A DNA stretch of 64,000 nucleotides from Lucinisca nassula (lineage: Eukaryota > Mollusca > Bivalvia > Lucinida > Lucinidae), in assembly GCA_963580285.1 (NCBI GenBank), contig OY757026.1, positions 83,302,651-83,366,650 of the forward strand. Reading direction: 5' to 3'. The translations under genes and the position numbers were made by a program. Below, in pieces: positions 48,365 through 59,838 of the stretch (positions are counted from its first letter, which is position 1; each line of letters opens with the position of its first letter). The notes beneath the pieces were generated by a model. The model did not search any database and was not told the DNA's origin. It worked only from the letters and a program-made list of their open reading frames with translations.

Positions 48365-49116
48365 GAGAAGTTGAGGCGCTCACAGAATAAGATGAATGTG
48401 AAGGCCCGGAACAAACAATACTAAAGTCAGCCAGCGCATGACAAAACCTACAATAAGACATGTGTCCCAACGAAGACTCAGATCAGCCTGATGAAAAAGT
48501 GGAGACGTCGTTTTCCCCATTATAAGTCTATGGAACCTTTTTGTTTCCATGGCAACCACAGTTCTGATCAAAACTGGTCCAAAACCTAATGCAGCCAATC
48601 CCCCAACCCAGTGATGCTGCACATGAAATTTGATTGGGATTGGCCAGCCAGTCACTTAGATATTCAAGTTCAAAGGTGTGGACGACGGACGGACGCCGGA
48701 TGCCTACCTATACTATAAGCTCACCTTGTAAGCCTTCGGGTCAGGTGAGCCATAAACGGCTGGGAAAAGCTGGAGACACCATTTTTCACTTATATTTATG
48801 CTCAAGGGCAGGTAACTCCAAAACTGTTTGTCCCGTGCCCAAATTCGAACACGACGTAGAGTGTAAGCCCCGCCTAGTTATCTGCAAGTTTGATTATGAT
48901 CAGATCAGAAATGGCTGAGAAAAAGTGGAGACGTCGTTTTTCCCCATTATAAGTCTATGGGAAAATTTTTCACGCTCATGGGGATGTAACTGGAAAACTT
49001 CTGGTCAGTTTCAAACCAAATTCGAACCCGTCCGAGATTTTATGCTTGTCCACGTTCATAAAAAGTTACAAAAAGATCAGATCATAAAAGGCTGAGAAAA
49101 CCTGGAGACACCATTT
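48365..49116 (-). mobile_element. Fragments of hairpin-capped elements (5' end at about 48755)
   Basis: On the - strand GGCTCACCTGACCCGAAGGC with TTACAAGGTGAGC forms the 5' hairpin and GTCCGTCCGTCGTCC follows. Leftward sequence contains GGCTGCATTAGGTTTTGG. Sequence from 48756 to 49116 resembles H12 monomers (TTATCTGCAAGTTTGA, CCCCATTATAAGTCTATGG). Confidence 0.5.
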
Positions 49117-49792
49117 TTAGCTAACCTGGGCCAAAGGCTCCAGGGGAGCTTATAGTATAGTGGGTCCTCCGTCATCTGTCCTTCCACACTTTTGAGCAGC
49201 TATATCTCTGCAGCCTGCAGGCTGATCTCAATCATGATTGGATCTTTCTGAAACTAATATGTAAGGTGGCTGGGGATAAAACCTCGGATGAGTTCGAATA
49301 CCGGCCAAGTCGGCCTATTTATCATAGAGTAACGTCCCTTTGATTGCTGAAAATGCCTATTTTTGACCTTGTCATCACCGTAGCTGCTTCAGTTTTGATC
49401 GGATCTTTCTTAAACTTATATGTAAGGTGGCTGGGAAAAAAAACGCGGATGATTTCGAATAACGGCCAAGTCTGCCCATTTATCGTAGAGTTACGTCCCT
49501 TTGCTGAAAATGCCGATTTTTTACCTTGTCATCACAGTAACCCCTTCAGTTTTGATTGAATCTTTCTGAAACTTATATGTAAGGTGGCCGTGAATAAAAC
49601 CTCGGATGATTTCGAATAACGGCCAAGTCGGCCCTTTTATCATAGAGTTACGTCCCTTTGATTGCTCAAAATGCCAATTTTTGACTTTGTCATCACCGTA
49701 GCCCCTTCAGTTGTGATCGAATCTTTCTGAAACTTTCATGTAAGATGGCTGGGGTAAAACCTCGGATCAGTTGAAAAACCGGCCAAGTAGAA
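49117..49792 (+). mobile_element. Hairpin-capped element H11, left part
   Basis: The start AGCTAACCTGGGCC with GGCTCCAGGGGAGCT is followed by TCCTCCGTCATCTGTCC and about 170-bp monomers with ATGTAAGGTGGCTGGG and TTACGTCCCTTTGATTGCTG. It is interrupted by repeat R and continues at 53671-54341. Confidence 0.55.
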
Positions 49793-52700
49793 GTAAAACA
49801 AAGATCAGGAATTAATATAATTAACTTACTCCACCCATAAAAGACACATAAGGGAAAGAAATACAAACATTAAGCGACCAGACCATAATGGAAACCTTAA
49901 CAAGAGGCTCAATGAGCCTAAACCGCTCACCTGAGGAACTTAAGTTTTAACAATTCACAGACTTGACTTCTAAATCTGCTAATAGAATCCAGCCCATTGA
50001 CCCTTACAGGATATAAGTCATCATTATTGCATTGCATTCAAAGTTTGAGACTTCTAGCTTCTATAGTTCCTGAGAAATCTTTGACGAAAATTTAACATTG
50101 GTCAAAATGGAGAGAAAGAAGAACGAAAGAACAGATGAACAAATAAGCTAAGAAAGCCCAATGTCTCTTACACAAAATAAGTCATCATTATTCTATTGAA
50201 TACCAAATTTGATGCTTCTAGCTTTTATAGTTCCTGAGAAATCTTTGATTAAAAATTTAACATTGGTCTATTATCTCTATATGGAAAAAAGAAGAATGAA
50301 GGAACAAATGAACCAGACTAGCTCCAAAACCTAATGCAGCCTTTCCCCTTGCCCATTGGTGCTACACATAAAATTTAAACAAGATTGGTCGACTGCCATC
50401 TGAGATATGCTTCATTGAAAGTGTGGACGACGGATGGACGGACGACAGACGACGGACTCTGGAGCCTTGGTATACTATCAGCTCACTGGGGCCTTTGGCT
50501 CAGGTGAGCTAAAAATTCAAGTCGCTATTTCTGTCACAACATTTTCCCTACGTTAAGTCTATGGGCAAATTTTTTTGTCTCTCAAGGTCACGTAACTCCG
50601 AGGTCAATATTCCGATTCGGCCCAAAATCGAACTTAACCGAGATTTTATGCATGTCCTCGTTACCTGCAAGTTTGAAGCTGATATGAATAAAAATAAAGT
50701 TGCTATCGTGGTCACAACGTATTTTTTTATGCTCAAGGGCACGTAACTCCAAGGCAAATATTCTGATTCGGCCCAAAATCGAACTTAACTGAGATTTTAT
50801 GTCTGTCCTCGTTACCTGCAAGTTTGAAGCTGATCTGAAAAAAAAAATCAAGTCGCTATCGTAGTCGCAACATTTTCCCTAATTAAGTCTATGGGCAAAT
50901 TTTTTGTCGCTCAAGGTCACGAAACTCCGAGGTCAATATTCCGATTCGGCCCAAAATTGAACTTAACCGAGATTTTATGCCTGTCCTCGTTACCTGCAAG
51001 TTTGAAGCTGATATGAATAAAAATAAAGTTGCTATCGTGGTCACAACGTATTTTTTTATGCTCAAGGGCAGGTAACTCCAAGGCAAATAATCCGATTCGG
51101 CCCAAAATCGAACTTAACCGAGATTTTATGTCTGTCCTCGTTACCTGCAAGTTTGAAGCTGATCTGAAAAAAAATTCAAGTCGCTATCGTAGTCACAACA
51201 TTTTCCCTATGTAAAGTCTATGGGCAAATTTTTTGTCGCTCAAGGTCATGTAACTCCGAGGTCAATATTCCGATTCGAACTTAACTGAGATTTTATGCCT
51301 GTCCACGTTACCTGCAAGTTTGAAGCTGATCTGAATAAAAATAAAGTTGCTATCGTGGTCACAACGTATTTTTTTATGCTCAAGGGCAGGTAACTCCAAG
51401 GCAAATAATCCGATTCGGCCCAAAATCTAACTTAACCGAGATTTTATGTCTGTCCTCGTTACCTGCAAGTTTGAAGCTGATCTGAAAAAAAATTCAAGTC
51501 GCTATCGTAGTCACAACATTTTCCCTATGTTAAGTCTATGGGCAAATTTTTTGTCGCTCAAGGTCACGTAACTCCGAGGTCAATATTCCGATTCGGCCCA
51601 AAATCGAACTTAACCGGGATTTTATGCCTGTCCTCGTTACCTGCAAGTTTGAAGCTGATCTGAATAAAAATAAAGTTGCTATCGTGGTCACAACGTATTT
51701 TTTCATGCTCAAGGGCAGGTAACTCCAAGGTAAATAATCCGATTCGGCCCAAAATCGAACTTCACCGTGATTTTATGTCTGGTCTCGTTACCTGCAAGTT
51801 TGAAGCTGATCTGAAAAAAATTCAAGTCGCTATCGTAGTCACAACATTTTCCCTATGTTAAGTCTATGGGCAAATTTTTTGTCGCTCAAGGTCACGTAAC
51901 TCCGAGGTCAATATTCCGATTCTGCCCAAAATCGAACTTGATCGAGATTTTATGCCTGTCCTTATTATCTGCAAGAATGAAGTCGATCAGAAAAAAATTG
52001 ACGGAGCTAGAGTGATGACAAGCTTTTTCCTATGTTAAGTCTATGGGAGCTATATGTTGCCATGGTAACCAGAGTTCCACTCAGATCTGCATGAAAACCT
52101 TATGCAGTCTTTCCACTTGCCCAATAATGTTACACATGAAATTTGATCAAAGTCGGCCAAGTAGTCTTCAAGATATACATTTTTGAAATTCACATTAACC
52201 CTTATGCAAAAATGCACAATGGCAGGTAACTCCTAAGTGTATGATCCGATTCTGCCAATTATCGAACTTGACCGAGATTTCATGGCTGTGCTGGTTATCT
52301 GTAAGAATGGAGCCAATCCGAACAAAATTGAAGCAGCTACAGTGATGACAACATTTTCCCCATGTTAAGTCGATAGGCAATTTTTCGGGCGCTCAAGGGG
52401 ACGTAACTCTTGAGTGAATTATCTGATTCGGCCCAAAATCGAACTTGACCGAGATTTTATGCCTGTACTGGTTATCTGCAAGAATGAAGTCGATCAGAAA
52501 AAAATTGACGGAGCTAGAGTGATGACAAGCTTTTTCCTATGTGAAGTCTATGGGAGCTAGATGTTGCCATGGCAACCAGAGTTCCACTCAGATCTGCCTG
52601 AAAACCTAATGAAGCCTTTCCACTTGCCCAATAATGCGACACATGAAATTTGATCAAAGTTGGCCAAGTAGTCTTTAAGATATACAATTTTGAAATTCCC

Positions 52701-53670
52701 ATTAACCCTAATGCAAAAACACACAAGGGCAGGTAACTCCTAAGTGAATGATCCGATTCTGCCAGTTATCGAACTTGACCGAGATTTCATGGCTGTGCTG
52801 GTTATCTGCAAGAATAAAGCCAATCTGAAAATAATTGAAGCAGCTACGGTGATGACAACATTCTCCCCATGTTAAGTCAATAGTTAATTTTTTCAACGCT
52901 CAAGGGCACGTAACTCCTGAGTGAATAATCCGATTCAGCCCAAAATCGAACTTGATCGAGATTTTATGCCTGTCCTCGTTATCTGCAAGAATGAAATCGA
53001 TCAGAAAAAAATTGACGGAGCTAGAGTGATGACAAGCTTTTTCCTATGTTAAGCCTATGGGAGCTCTTTGTTGCTGTGGCAACCAGAGTTCTCATCCGAT
53101 CTGCACGAAAACCTAATACAGCCTTTCCCCCTACCTGGTGATGGTTCATATGAAATTTGATCAAGGCCGGCCCACTGGTTCCAGAGATATACTTCGTTGA
53201 AAGTGTGGACGACGGACGCCGGCTCGTGGTATACTAATACCTCACATGAGCCTTCGGCTCAGGTGAGCTAACAAAGGAAGGCCATAAGGACAGTTACTTT
53301 CCCACAAAATGGCCATCCAAAATTAAAAGACACAAGTGATACACACAGTAAGTAACAAACAACAACATAAATAAATCGCCACAGAAGAGCCGCCTTGGAA
53401 CGGTCAGTGGAAGATTTCCACTGGGGGGCTTAAATCGATTTTACGTGGCCACAATCCTCGCCCTTACTTCCGTCACGATTTAGACAAATAATTTGTTCAG
53501 TCCGCATGAAGGCCTCCTAACTCATCAGTGCAACATCTCCGTGAACACAGAAATCAAAGAACCACAGAGGTGAGACAACGGTGAGGACTCGACAGCAAGA
53601 AACCACTGAAATGCTGGAGCAAAAGAAAACCAACAGTTAGACTCCGATGAGCCCGACCAGAGACAGAGCT
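49793..53670 (+). repeat. Repeat R copy, split by element H12
   Basis: The left part 49793-49899 (GTAGAAGTAAAACAAAGATC to GGAAACCTT) and the right part 53270-53670 (AACAAAGGAAGGCC to GACCAGAGACAGAGC) together match the uninterrupted copies at 59831 and 62561. It was inserted within the monomer array of H11. Confidence 0.8.
49900..53269 (-). mobile_element. Hairpin-capped element H12 with dimeric higher-order repeat
   Basis: On the - strand the 5' end is AGCTCACCTGAGCCGAAGGC with TCATGTGAGG at about 53269, followed by GGCGTCCGTCGTCC. The 3' end is CGGTTTAGGCTCATTGAGCC then TCTTGT at about 49900, like the CTCTTGT end of H9. The centre (50510-51900) is a dimeric repeat of about 325 bp made of two diverged monomers. 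Left and right thirds carry other monomers with CCATGGCAACCAGAGTT. It sits at a TT site in repeat R. Confidence 0.7.
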
Positions 53671-54341
53671 GTCCCTTTGATTGCTGAAAATGTTGATTTT
53701 TTACCTTTTCATTACCGTAGCCCCTTCAGTTTTGATCGGATTTTTCTGAAACTTATATATAAGGTGGCTGGGGATGAACATTCGGATGAGTTCGAAAACC
53801 GGCCAAGTCGGCCCATTGAGCATAGAGTTACATCCCCTTTGATTGCTGAAAATGTCGATTTTGACCTTGTCATCACGGTAGCCCCTTCAGTTTTGATTGA
53901 ATCTTTCTGAAACTTAAATGTAAGGTGGCTGGGGATAAAACCTCGGATGAGTTCGAATACCTGCCAAGTCTACCTTTTTATCATAGAGTAAGGTCCCTTT
54001 GATTGCTGAAAATGCCTATTTTTGACCTTGTCATCACCATAGCCCCTTCAGTTTTGATCGGATCTTTCTGAAACTTATATGTAAGGTAGCTGGGGAAAAA
54101 ACCTCTGGTGAGTTCGAATACCGGCCAAGTCGGTCCATTTATCATAGAGTTACGTCCCTTTGATTGCTGAAAATGCCTATTTTTGGCCTTGTCATCACCG
54201 TATTTCCTTTAGTTTTGATCGGATCTTTCTTAAATTTATATGTAATGTGGCTTGGGATGAAAACTCGGATGGGTTCGAAAACCGGCTAAGTCGGCCCATT
54301 TGTCATAGAGTTACATCCCTTTGATTGCTGAAAATGCCGAT
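53671..54341 (+). mobile_element. H11, right part
   Basis: It resumes with GTCCCTTTGATTGCTGAAAA and about four monomers with AGTTTTGATCGGATC and AAGTCGGCCCATTT. Confidence 0.55.
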
Positions 54342-54775
54342 TTTTAGCTCCACTGGGCCGAAGGCTCCAGAGGAGCTTATTGTATAGTGGGTCCTCCGTC
54401 GTACGTTCGTCTGTCCGTCCATCGTCCGTCCACACTTTTGAGCAGCTATATCTCTGCAGCCTTCAGGCTGATCTCAATCATTTCTCATCTGTAGCATGCC
54501 TTTGGTGGGGCATTGATGACATAACCTTTTTTTTTGAAATCGCACGAAAACTTTGGTTGTTATGGCAATCACAAGGTCCCGTAGACTTGGAATGGGAAAA
54601 TGCTTGTCATCACCGTAGCGCCTTCAGTTTTGATCGGATCTTTTTGAAACTTATATGTAAGGTGGCTGGGGATAAAATCTCGGATGAGTTCGAAAATCGG
54701 CCAAGTTGGCCCATTAGTCATAGAGTTACGTCCCTTTGATTGCTGTAAATGCCGATTTTTGACTGTTACGAGATG
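54342..54775 (+). mobile_element. Start of another H11-type element
   Basis: A second 5' hairpin, TTAGCTCCACTGGGCC with GGCTCCAGAGGAGCTTA, is followed by CGTTCGTCTGTCCGTCC, CACACTTTTGAGCAGC and truncated monomers. Confidence 0.55.
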
Positions 54776-56467
54776 GAATAGGAAACCTCTCTGGTGCTTA
54801 TGCACATCTAAATTATTTTAGTAGATATATGGTAGGGCGGTGCGAGTGAAATATTTTAGGTGAAATATGGTACGCAAACTGTGCTGCTCCATGAACAAGT
54901 CATGCACATATCATACGATGTATGCATGAGTGGTTTATGGAGATCTGTTTTTTTACAATACAGGGGGCCGCTATAAGGCTGAGTTCTATAAAATTTGCCT
55001 AAAAATCGCCAACCGCCAAATTGTGCCACATATGATTTTCATTCCCGTCACGTGTTGTGTGGGTGTTCGTTTTGACAGTAGTCATTGCATTGATTTATAG
55101 GGTCGTTTCATCAATTTTTCCTATGGGAAATACACTATTTGAACGCAAATCCATTATCTACTCGAGTTTTGCTATCTGGCTTCATTTGTGGCCGGTATCT
55201 CCACCTCGCCACGATTTAAGCAAGGTAATATGAGTAGGCATGGTTTTCTGGTAGTATTCATAGATATATAAACCCTGAGAAAAACGAACACTTTAGCAGC
55301 AGGTCAAGTTGTAACGTGTACCTACAACATTGTGTCGGGAAATAGAAAGTATATTGAAAGGTATGTTAAATCTATGTTTAGTATTATTTTTGTATGAACA
55401 CGCTTGTAGGTTTTGGAGGGGTTTACTTGTAGTATACCCCAACTTTCTGAAGCCTATTCTGAATTCACTGTTGAAGCCTGTAGTGATTAGGCTACTAGCT
55501 TTGCCAGCTAGACGTCGCAGGATCGATCCCAGGCTTCTCCAGTAGTGGAATGAGTCTTTCTAAGTGAGGTCCTGTCTCATGCTGACCCTAGATGTTGGTG
55601 AGACGTAAAGTTTGGACACCCGCTCATTCTACATTCATTTAGGCTTTTAGACCCCTTTTGTAGAAAGTAATTAATAAACGCCGGGTCACTTGTTTGACCC
55701 ATGACTTTTGACTAGCTGTGGTTAGAAAACCGTGGTTCCGTCCCAATATGATATTAGTTGTAAAGGGGTCGTAAACTTAAGACGGGTTTAACCATATCTT
55801 CATCATCAGGGCAAACTCTTACAAGAGCCTGTCGGGTTATCCGTGATGATGAACCGTAATGAATTTTATTTTACAAGCGTGTTCACTTTCAGTAGAAATA
55901 ATTTTGTTCAAGAAGAATTATAAGTTCATTTTGTAATGATGCCGTTTTTGTCTGATAACTCAGTTTGGGCATGTATGTACATATAAAGAACGTGATTATG
56001 ATAAGTGGGAGTATTTGGTCGCCACACGTCATAACGGCCTGAGCGGCGGGGATGACGTCAGCTGCGTCATCGGCGTCGCGAGGACGGTTGTGACGGGGTG
56101 CCTACCAAATACAGAGAGAATTTACGGCAAACAGTGTTGGCCCTTATGAGACACTAACAAATGTTGTCGTATATAGATGAAAATCTTCTGTTGTAGTTTC
56201 TATCTGTTATTAATGTAATGAATTTGTGAATAGCTATATTTGTGAGCCGTGTCGCGGAGAAGGATATGAAATAGAGATTGTTATGTTTCCTGTAATTGGC
56301 GGCTGACCAGGTAGCGCAAAGGCGTGGTCTGTTCAATTGCCTCTTACTTGTGATAATGTAGTGAGCACAAATTTGATGAGTATTATGCTTAGTAGTAGTG
56401 AGCATTAATTGATTTCTGTAGTGCTCAGTAAGGAAACATCAACTTTGAGTATTATTGTGACAAGCGC
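54776..56467. other. Mostly unique sequence; no gene recognised
   Basis: Apart from a SINE-C copy (55478-55615), no repeat family of the window is seen. An imperfect GC-rich hairpin lies at about 56009-56105 (TATTTGGTCGCCACACGTCA against TGTGACGGGGTGCCTACCAAATA) with GATGACGTCAGC in its loop. Frames up to 83 codons show no motif. Confidence 0.4.
55478..55615 (+). mobile_element. tRNA-derived SINE-C copy
   Basis: CCTGTAGTGATTAGGCTACT (A-box region), CGCAGGATCGATCCCAGG (B box), CTCCAGTAGTGGAATGAGTC and GTTGGTGAGACGTAAAG. Confidence 0.6.
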
Positions 56468-57943
56468 TGGGTGCTGATAATTTGATGCACAGTCAAGTTG
56501 AGTTCTGCTGTACGGTTATTTGTCGCATGCACTAATCAGCCTGTATGTCTGGTCGGCGCATGCGCAATAACGGTATATGCCTGAACATATTCTTACTTCT
56601 CCGGGAGGGGGATCATGATATAGCATGTATGTTTTGTGACTTGTGTCTTAGTCCAGTTATCGTTATTTGCAGGCACAACAATGTGTGGTGACCTGCTGCT
56701 CCCTGCTTCATAGCAGCAGGTACTGGTACGACGCTGGGGGTTAGAGTCCAGCAAGGGCGGACAGACCGCCGTAATCAGCGCATACCAGAATCAGAATCAG
56801 AATCATTGTCTATTGTCAACAAATGTGAGACCATGGAAGAGGTCAACTAAATAACCTGCAGGTGATTTGGACGATCGCTAAACCTGTGATCGGCAAACCT
56901 GTGAATGCTAAACCTGTGATCGGCAACTATGTCGATAGACTAGTTTGCACTAGTTCGCGAGAGGAAGTTTCACGCGAGAGGGGGATACACCCTAAATTAT
57001 AAACTGGCCAGTCGCGTCTTGTGTTGTTTCGAGCACAGAACATTGTTTTGCCTTCGGAGCGGACGTCGTGAGTTGGCTACAGAAGCAACAAATTGTGATG
57101 TTTTGTGTTAGTTAGTGTTAAATGTAGATACTGTAAATAATTCATGTCATTCATTTAATATCTTTCTTGTGCCTTACCCCACAGCTGCCCGTACACCTGT
57201 CAGAGATCACGCTCGGTTGTCTTGTCAGCATGGGGGTTTGCGGGATGCCGTAAACCCATATGTAACATTTGGTGTCACGACGTCCGCTCTGAAGGCAAAA
57301 CAATGTTCTGTGCTCGGAACGGGTGACGTGAATACCTACAGAAGCAAACAACAAAAACAATAAAAGAAACAACACAAGAAGCGACTGGCCAGTTTATAAT
57401 TTAGGGTGTATCCCCCTCTCGCGTGAAACTTCCTCTCGCGAACTAGTGCAAACTAGTCTATCGACATAGTTGCCGATCACAGGTTTAGCGATCACAGGTT
57501 TGCCGATCACAGGTTTAGCGATCACAGGTTTAGCAATCGTCCAAATCACCTGCAGGTTATTTAGTTGACCTCTTCCATGGTCTCACATTTGTTGACAATA
57601 GACAATGTATCTGATTCTGATTCTGGTATGCGCTGATTACGGCGGTCTGTCCGCCCTTGCTGGACCCTAACCCCCAGCGTCGTACCAGTACCTGCTGCTA
57701 TGAAGCAGGGAGCAGCAGGTCACCACCCATTGTTGTGCCTGCAAATTACGATAACTGGACTAAGACACAAGTCACAAAACATACATGCTATATCATGATC
57801 CCCCTCCCGGAGAAGTAAGAATATGTTCAGGCATATACCGTTATTGCGCATGCGCCGACCAGACATACAGGCTGATTAGTGCATGCGACAAATAACCGTA
57901 CAGCAGAACTCAACTTGACTGTGCATCAAATTATCAGCACCCA
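56468..57943. repeat. Long inverted repeat, arms about 604 and 669 bp, spacer about 203 bp
   Basis: The left arm 56468-57071 starts TGGGTGCTGATAATTTGATG and the right arm 57275-57943 ends with its complement. Pairing continues to CGGACGTCGTGA / TCACGACGTCCG at the inner ends. Arms differ by few substitutions, a roughly 50-bp stretch present only in the right arm (57320-57367), and repeat number in a CGATCACAGGTTTAG minisatellite (fewer units left, more right). Both arms contain an ATTCTG-type LINE tail. The spacer has a CTTACCCCACAG acceptor-like site. It lies about 490 bp from the retroelement array. Confidence 0.85.
57471..57543. repeat. CGATCACAGGTTTRGC minisatellite
   Basis: About four to five units of 15-17 bp alternate between CGATCACAGGTTTAG and CGATCACAGGTTTGC. 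The mirrored left-arm copy (56870-56930) has fewer units. Confidence 0.7.
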
Positions 57944-58434
57944 TGTGACACGAAGCCACATAGGGGTAAATATAAAATGACAAGTTCACATTATAATTCT
58001 TTAATTTAAAACCCAGGTTCCTAACTTTACTTCATTCTAGTTGTTTCTATTCTCTCAAACCCTTCTCTGTTGATACCTCGCGCACTGATGCTTTATACTC
58101 ACATTCACGTCACAGTCTGGCATATATTAACATATTAACCCACTCATACAGCATGTACATTTCCTATCATTCGTAACATACATGCTTCTATTAGTACATA
58201 CGAACTCATGCACTCTTAACTTTCATACTGTACTTCCACACATTCTCCCCAATAGTATTACAAATTCCTCTCAACCTAAAGTATTTAAAATATAAATATT
58301 GATATTTTAAATGCTACATTTATTTGAAAGTAATTAATTGCACAGGTAGAAATGAAATACTAGAATTACACAGGTTATCTAACAAAGTCTGACTACAGCT
58401 TAATTAATTGTTTTCTTATCACGTTATCTATTGT
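57944..58434. other. AT-rich flank between inverted repeat and retroelement array; possible LTR remnant
   Basis: It begins TGTGACACGAAGCCACATAG, whose complement ends in CACA as an LTR end would, and contains a TATTTAAAATATAAATA palindrome near 58288. No second LTR copy is present to confirm it. It replaces the protease-coding sequence that follows gag in the other array units. Confidence 0.25.
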
Positions 58435-59072
58435 TTTCCCGTATTTCCAGAAGCAGCCTGCCCTGGATAACTGCCAGTTGACCTAGCTCTATTTCTTGCC
58501 CTACATTCATTGGCAAAGTGCCCTATCTTTTGGCAATACCAACAGACAACATCTCGTTGCGGCCTTGGCCTGCCTGAATTTCTTGTGTTACTCACTGCAC
58601 TTATATTGGCACGATTCCCACGTGACCTACAATCTTTGGCTTTATGCCCCGATTTATCGCATCGATAACAACGAAATGACGCACGTGCTTGCCCTACTTC
58701 CATTGGCTCAATGCCACGATCAGATGGAAAGTGCTGCGCTGATCCTCCTGACCTTAAATCAAATCGCCTACGCAGATTTTGCTCTGCATTGGCAGTATTG
58801 ATAGCGGCCTGTAATGTGGCAGGGTTTTCTCGCATCACTTTCATCTTCATATAATCATGCAACAAGCCATCGATAAAAAAACCTATCAATTGTTCATCTG
58901 CAGCCCCTACATTATCAAAAGCATCTTCACTTAGGGCCATTAAGCGTTCAGCGTACACCTGAATGGTTTCACCTGGTTTTTGTTTGACTTTTCTGAGCAG
59001 GGACAAAGCATACTGATGATCTGTGACCTCTGAAATATGCGACAGTGAATTTGTCAAGGCCTGCAAGGACAG
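58428..59072 (-). CDS. Ty3/gypsy Gag C-terminal part, array copy 1, N-terminally truncated
   Basis: The frame encodes a Gag fragment of about 212 residues. A capsid-like helical region (VKQKPGETIQVYAERLMALS) is followed by two CCHC zinc knuckles, CYRCDKSGHKAKDC and CWYCQKIGHFANEC, that bind RNA during particle assembly. The N-terminus is missing because the sequence joins RT-coding DNA at about 59072. In this copy sequence diverges just after the slippery site (GGGAAAA, stop TAG), and no protease frame follows, so it is a broken end of the array. It differs from copy 2 at one residue noticed (F/I before PSDRG). Confidence 0.85.
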   Translation of the reverse strand: MSLQALTNSLSHISEVTDHQYALSLLRKVKQKPGETIQVYAERLMALSEDAFDNVGAADEQLIGFFIDGLLHDYMKMKVMRENPATLQAAINTANAEQNLRRRFDLRSGGSAQHFPSDRGIEPMEVGQARASFRCYRCDKSGHKAKDCRSRGNRANISAVSNTRNSGRPRPQRDVVCWYCQKIGHFANECRARNRARSTGSYPGQAASGNTGKQ

Positions 59073-59838
59073 TGGCCATCAGACTTTGGAAAATGGCCGG
59101 CGCATTACATAAGCCAAATGGCATGGTATTAAACTGGAATAGACCACGATGACATGCAAAAGCAGTCTTTTCCTTATCACTGTCATCCATCAACACCTGC
59201 CAATAGCCACTCTTGAGATCAAGAGAAGTAAAGTACTTTGCTTGACCTAGAAGTGCTAAAATGTCATCTATGACAGGTAAGGGATAGGAATTGGATTTTG
59301 TAATTTTATTGAGAGCCCTAAAATCGACACAGAATCGTTTTGTGCCATCTTTCTTATCTACAATGACCACTGGAAATGACCAGGGCGAGTTTGACCTTTC
59401 AATTATTTTGGCATCTAACATTTCATCAATAGCACGATCAAGTATCTTTCTGTTGTTTAATGGTGTACGATAAGGCTTTAACTTAATTGGTGGGTGGTTA
59501 CCTGTATCTATTTTCATTTTTACTGCGTCTGTGTGGCTTAATTGGCAATCTGTTTCCGCAAATAAGTCTGAGTTAGCCTTGAGAAGATTGATAACAGTGT
59601 TTTTATATTTATCTGGCACATCTACCTCCTTAAATATTTCTTGTACTTGGCAGGGATCCAACGACCTTGTGCTCTCGTTAACCGACATAATTGCTTGTCC
59701 TGAAATTTGCTCGATTTTTGCCATTGGTCGACCTTTCTTAATTGTATATGTCTTGTTGGTATTGTTAATAAGCAGTACGGGAATTATTCTGTTTACTCCC
59801 AATTTTACAACTGAATTGGCAACCATTAAAGGTAGAAG
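59072..59838 (-). CDS. Ty3/gypsy Pol fragment: linker and N-terminal half of reverse transcriptase, array copy 1
   Basis: The frame is open, with RT motifs in order: FPVVIVDKKDGTKRFCVDFR, FTSLDLKSGYWQV (motif A aspartate) and FNTMPFGLCNAPAIFQ (motif B region). It stops before the catalytic YxDD box because the DNA joins gag at about 59072 and the frame then reads gag out of phase. RNase H and integrase are absent. Upstream, repeat R interrupts Pol at about 59832, so the apparent first residues of the frame belong to R. It cannot encode an active polymerase. Confidence 0.85.

Noticed and set aside
50548..51861. Repeated 60-87-codon frames on both strands
   Set aside because: They fall out of the H12 dimeric repeat on both strands and have no recognisable domain.
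49893..53275. TAACAA as a 6-bp target-site duplication of H12
   Set aside because: Comparison with the empty site shows only one TAAACAA there; the apparent duplicate is formed by the end of the element itself.
57115..57363. 83-codon frame across the inverted-repeat spacer
   Set aside because: It runs from unique spacer into the right arm, has no motif, and an equally long frame exists on the opposite strand.
58496..58801. 101-codon + strand frame, also at 61226
   Set aside because: It is antisense to the gag zinc-knuckle region and repeated only because the array is repeated.
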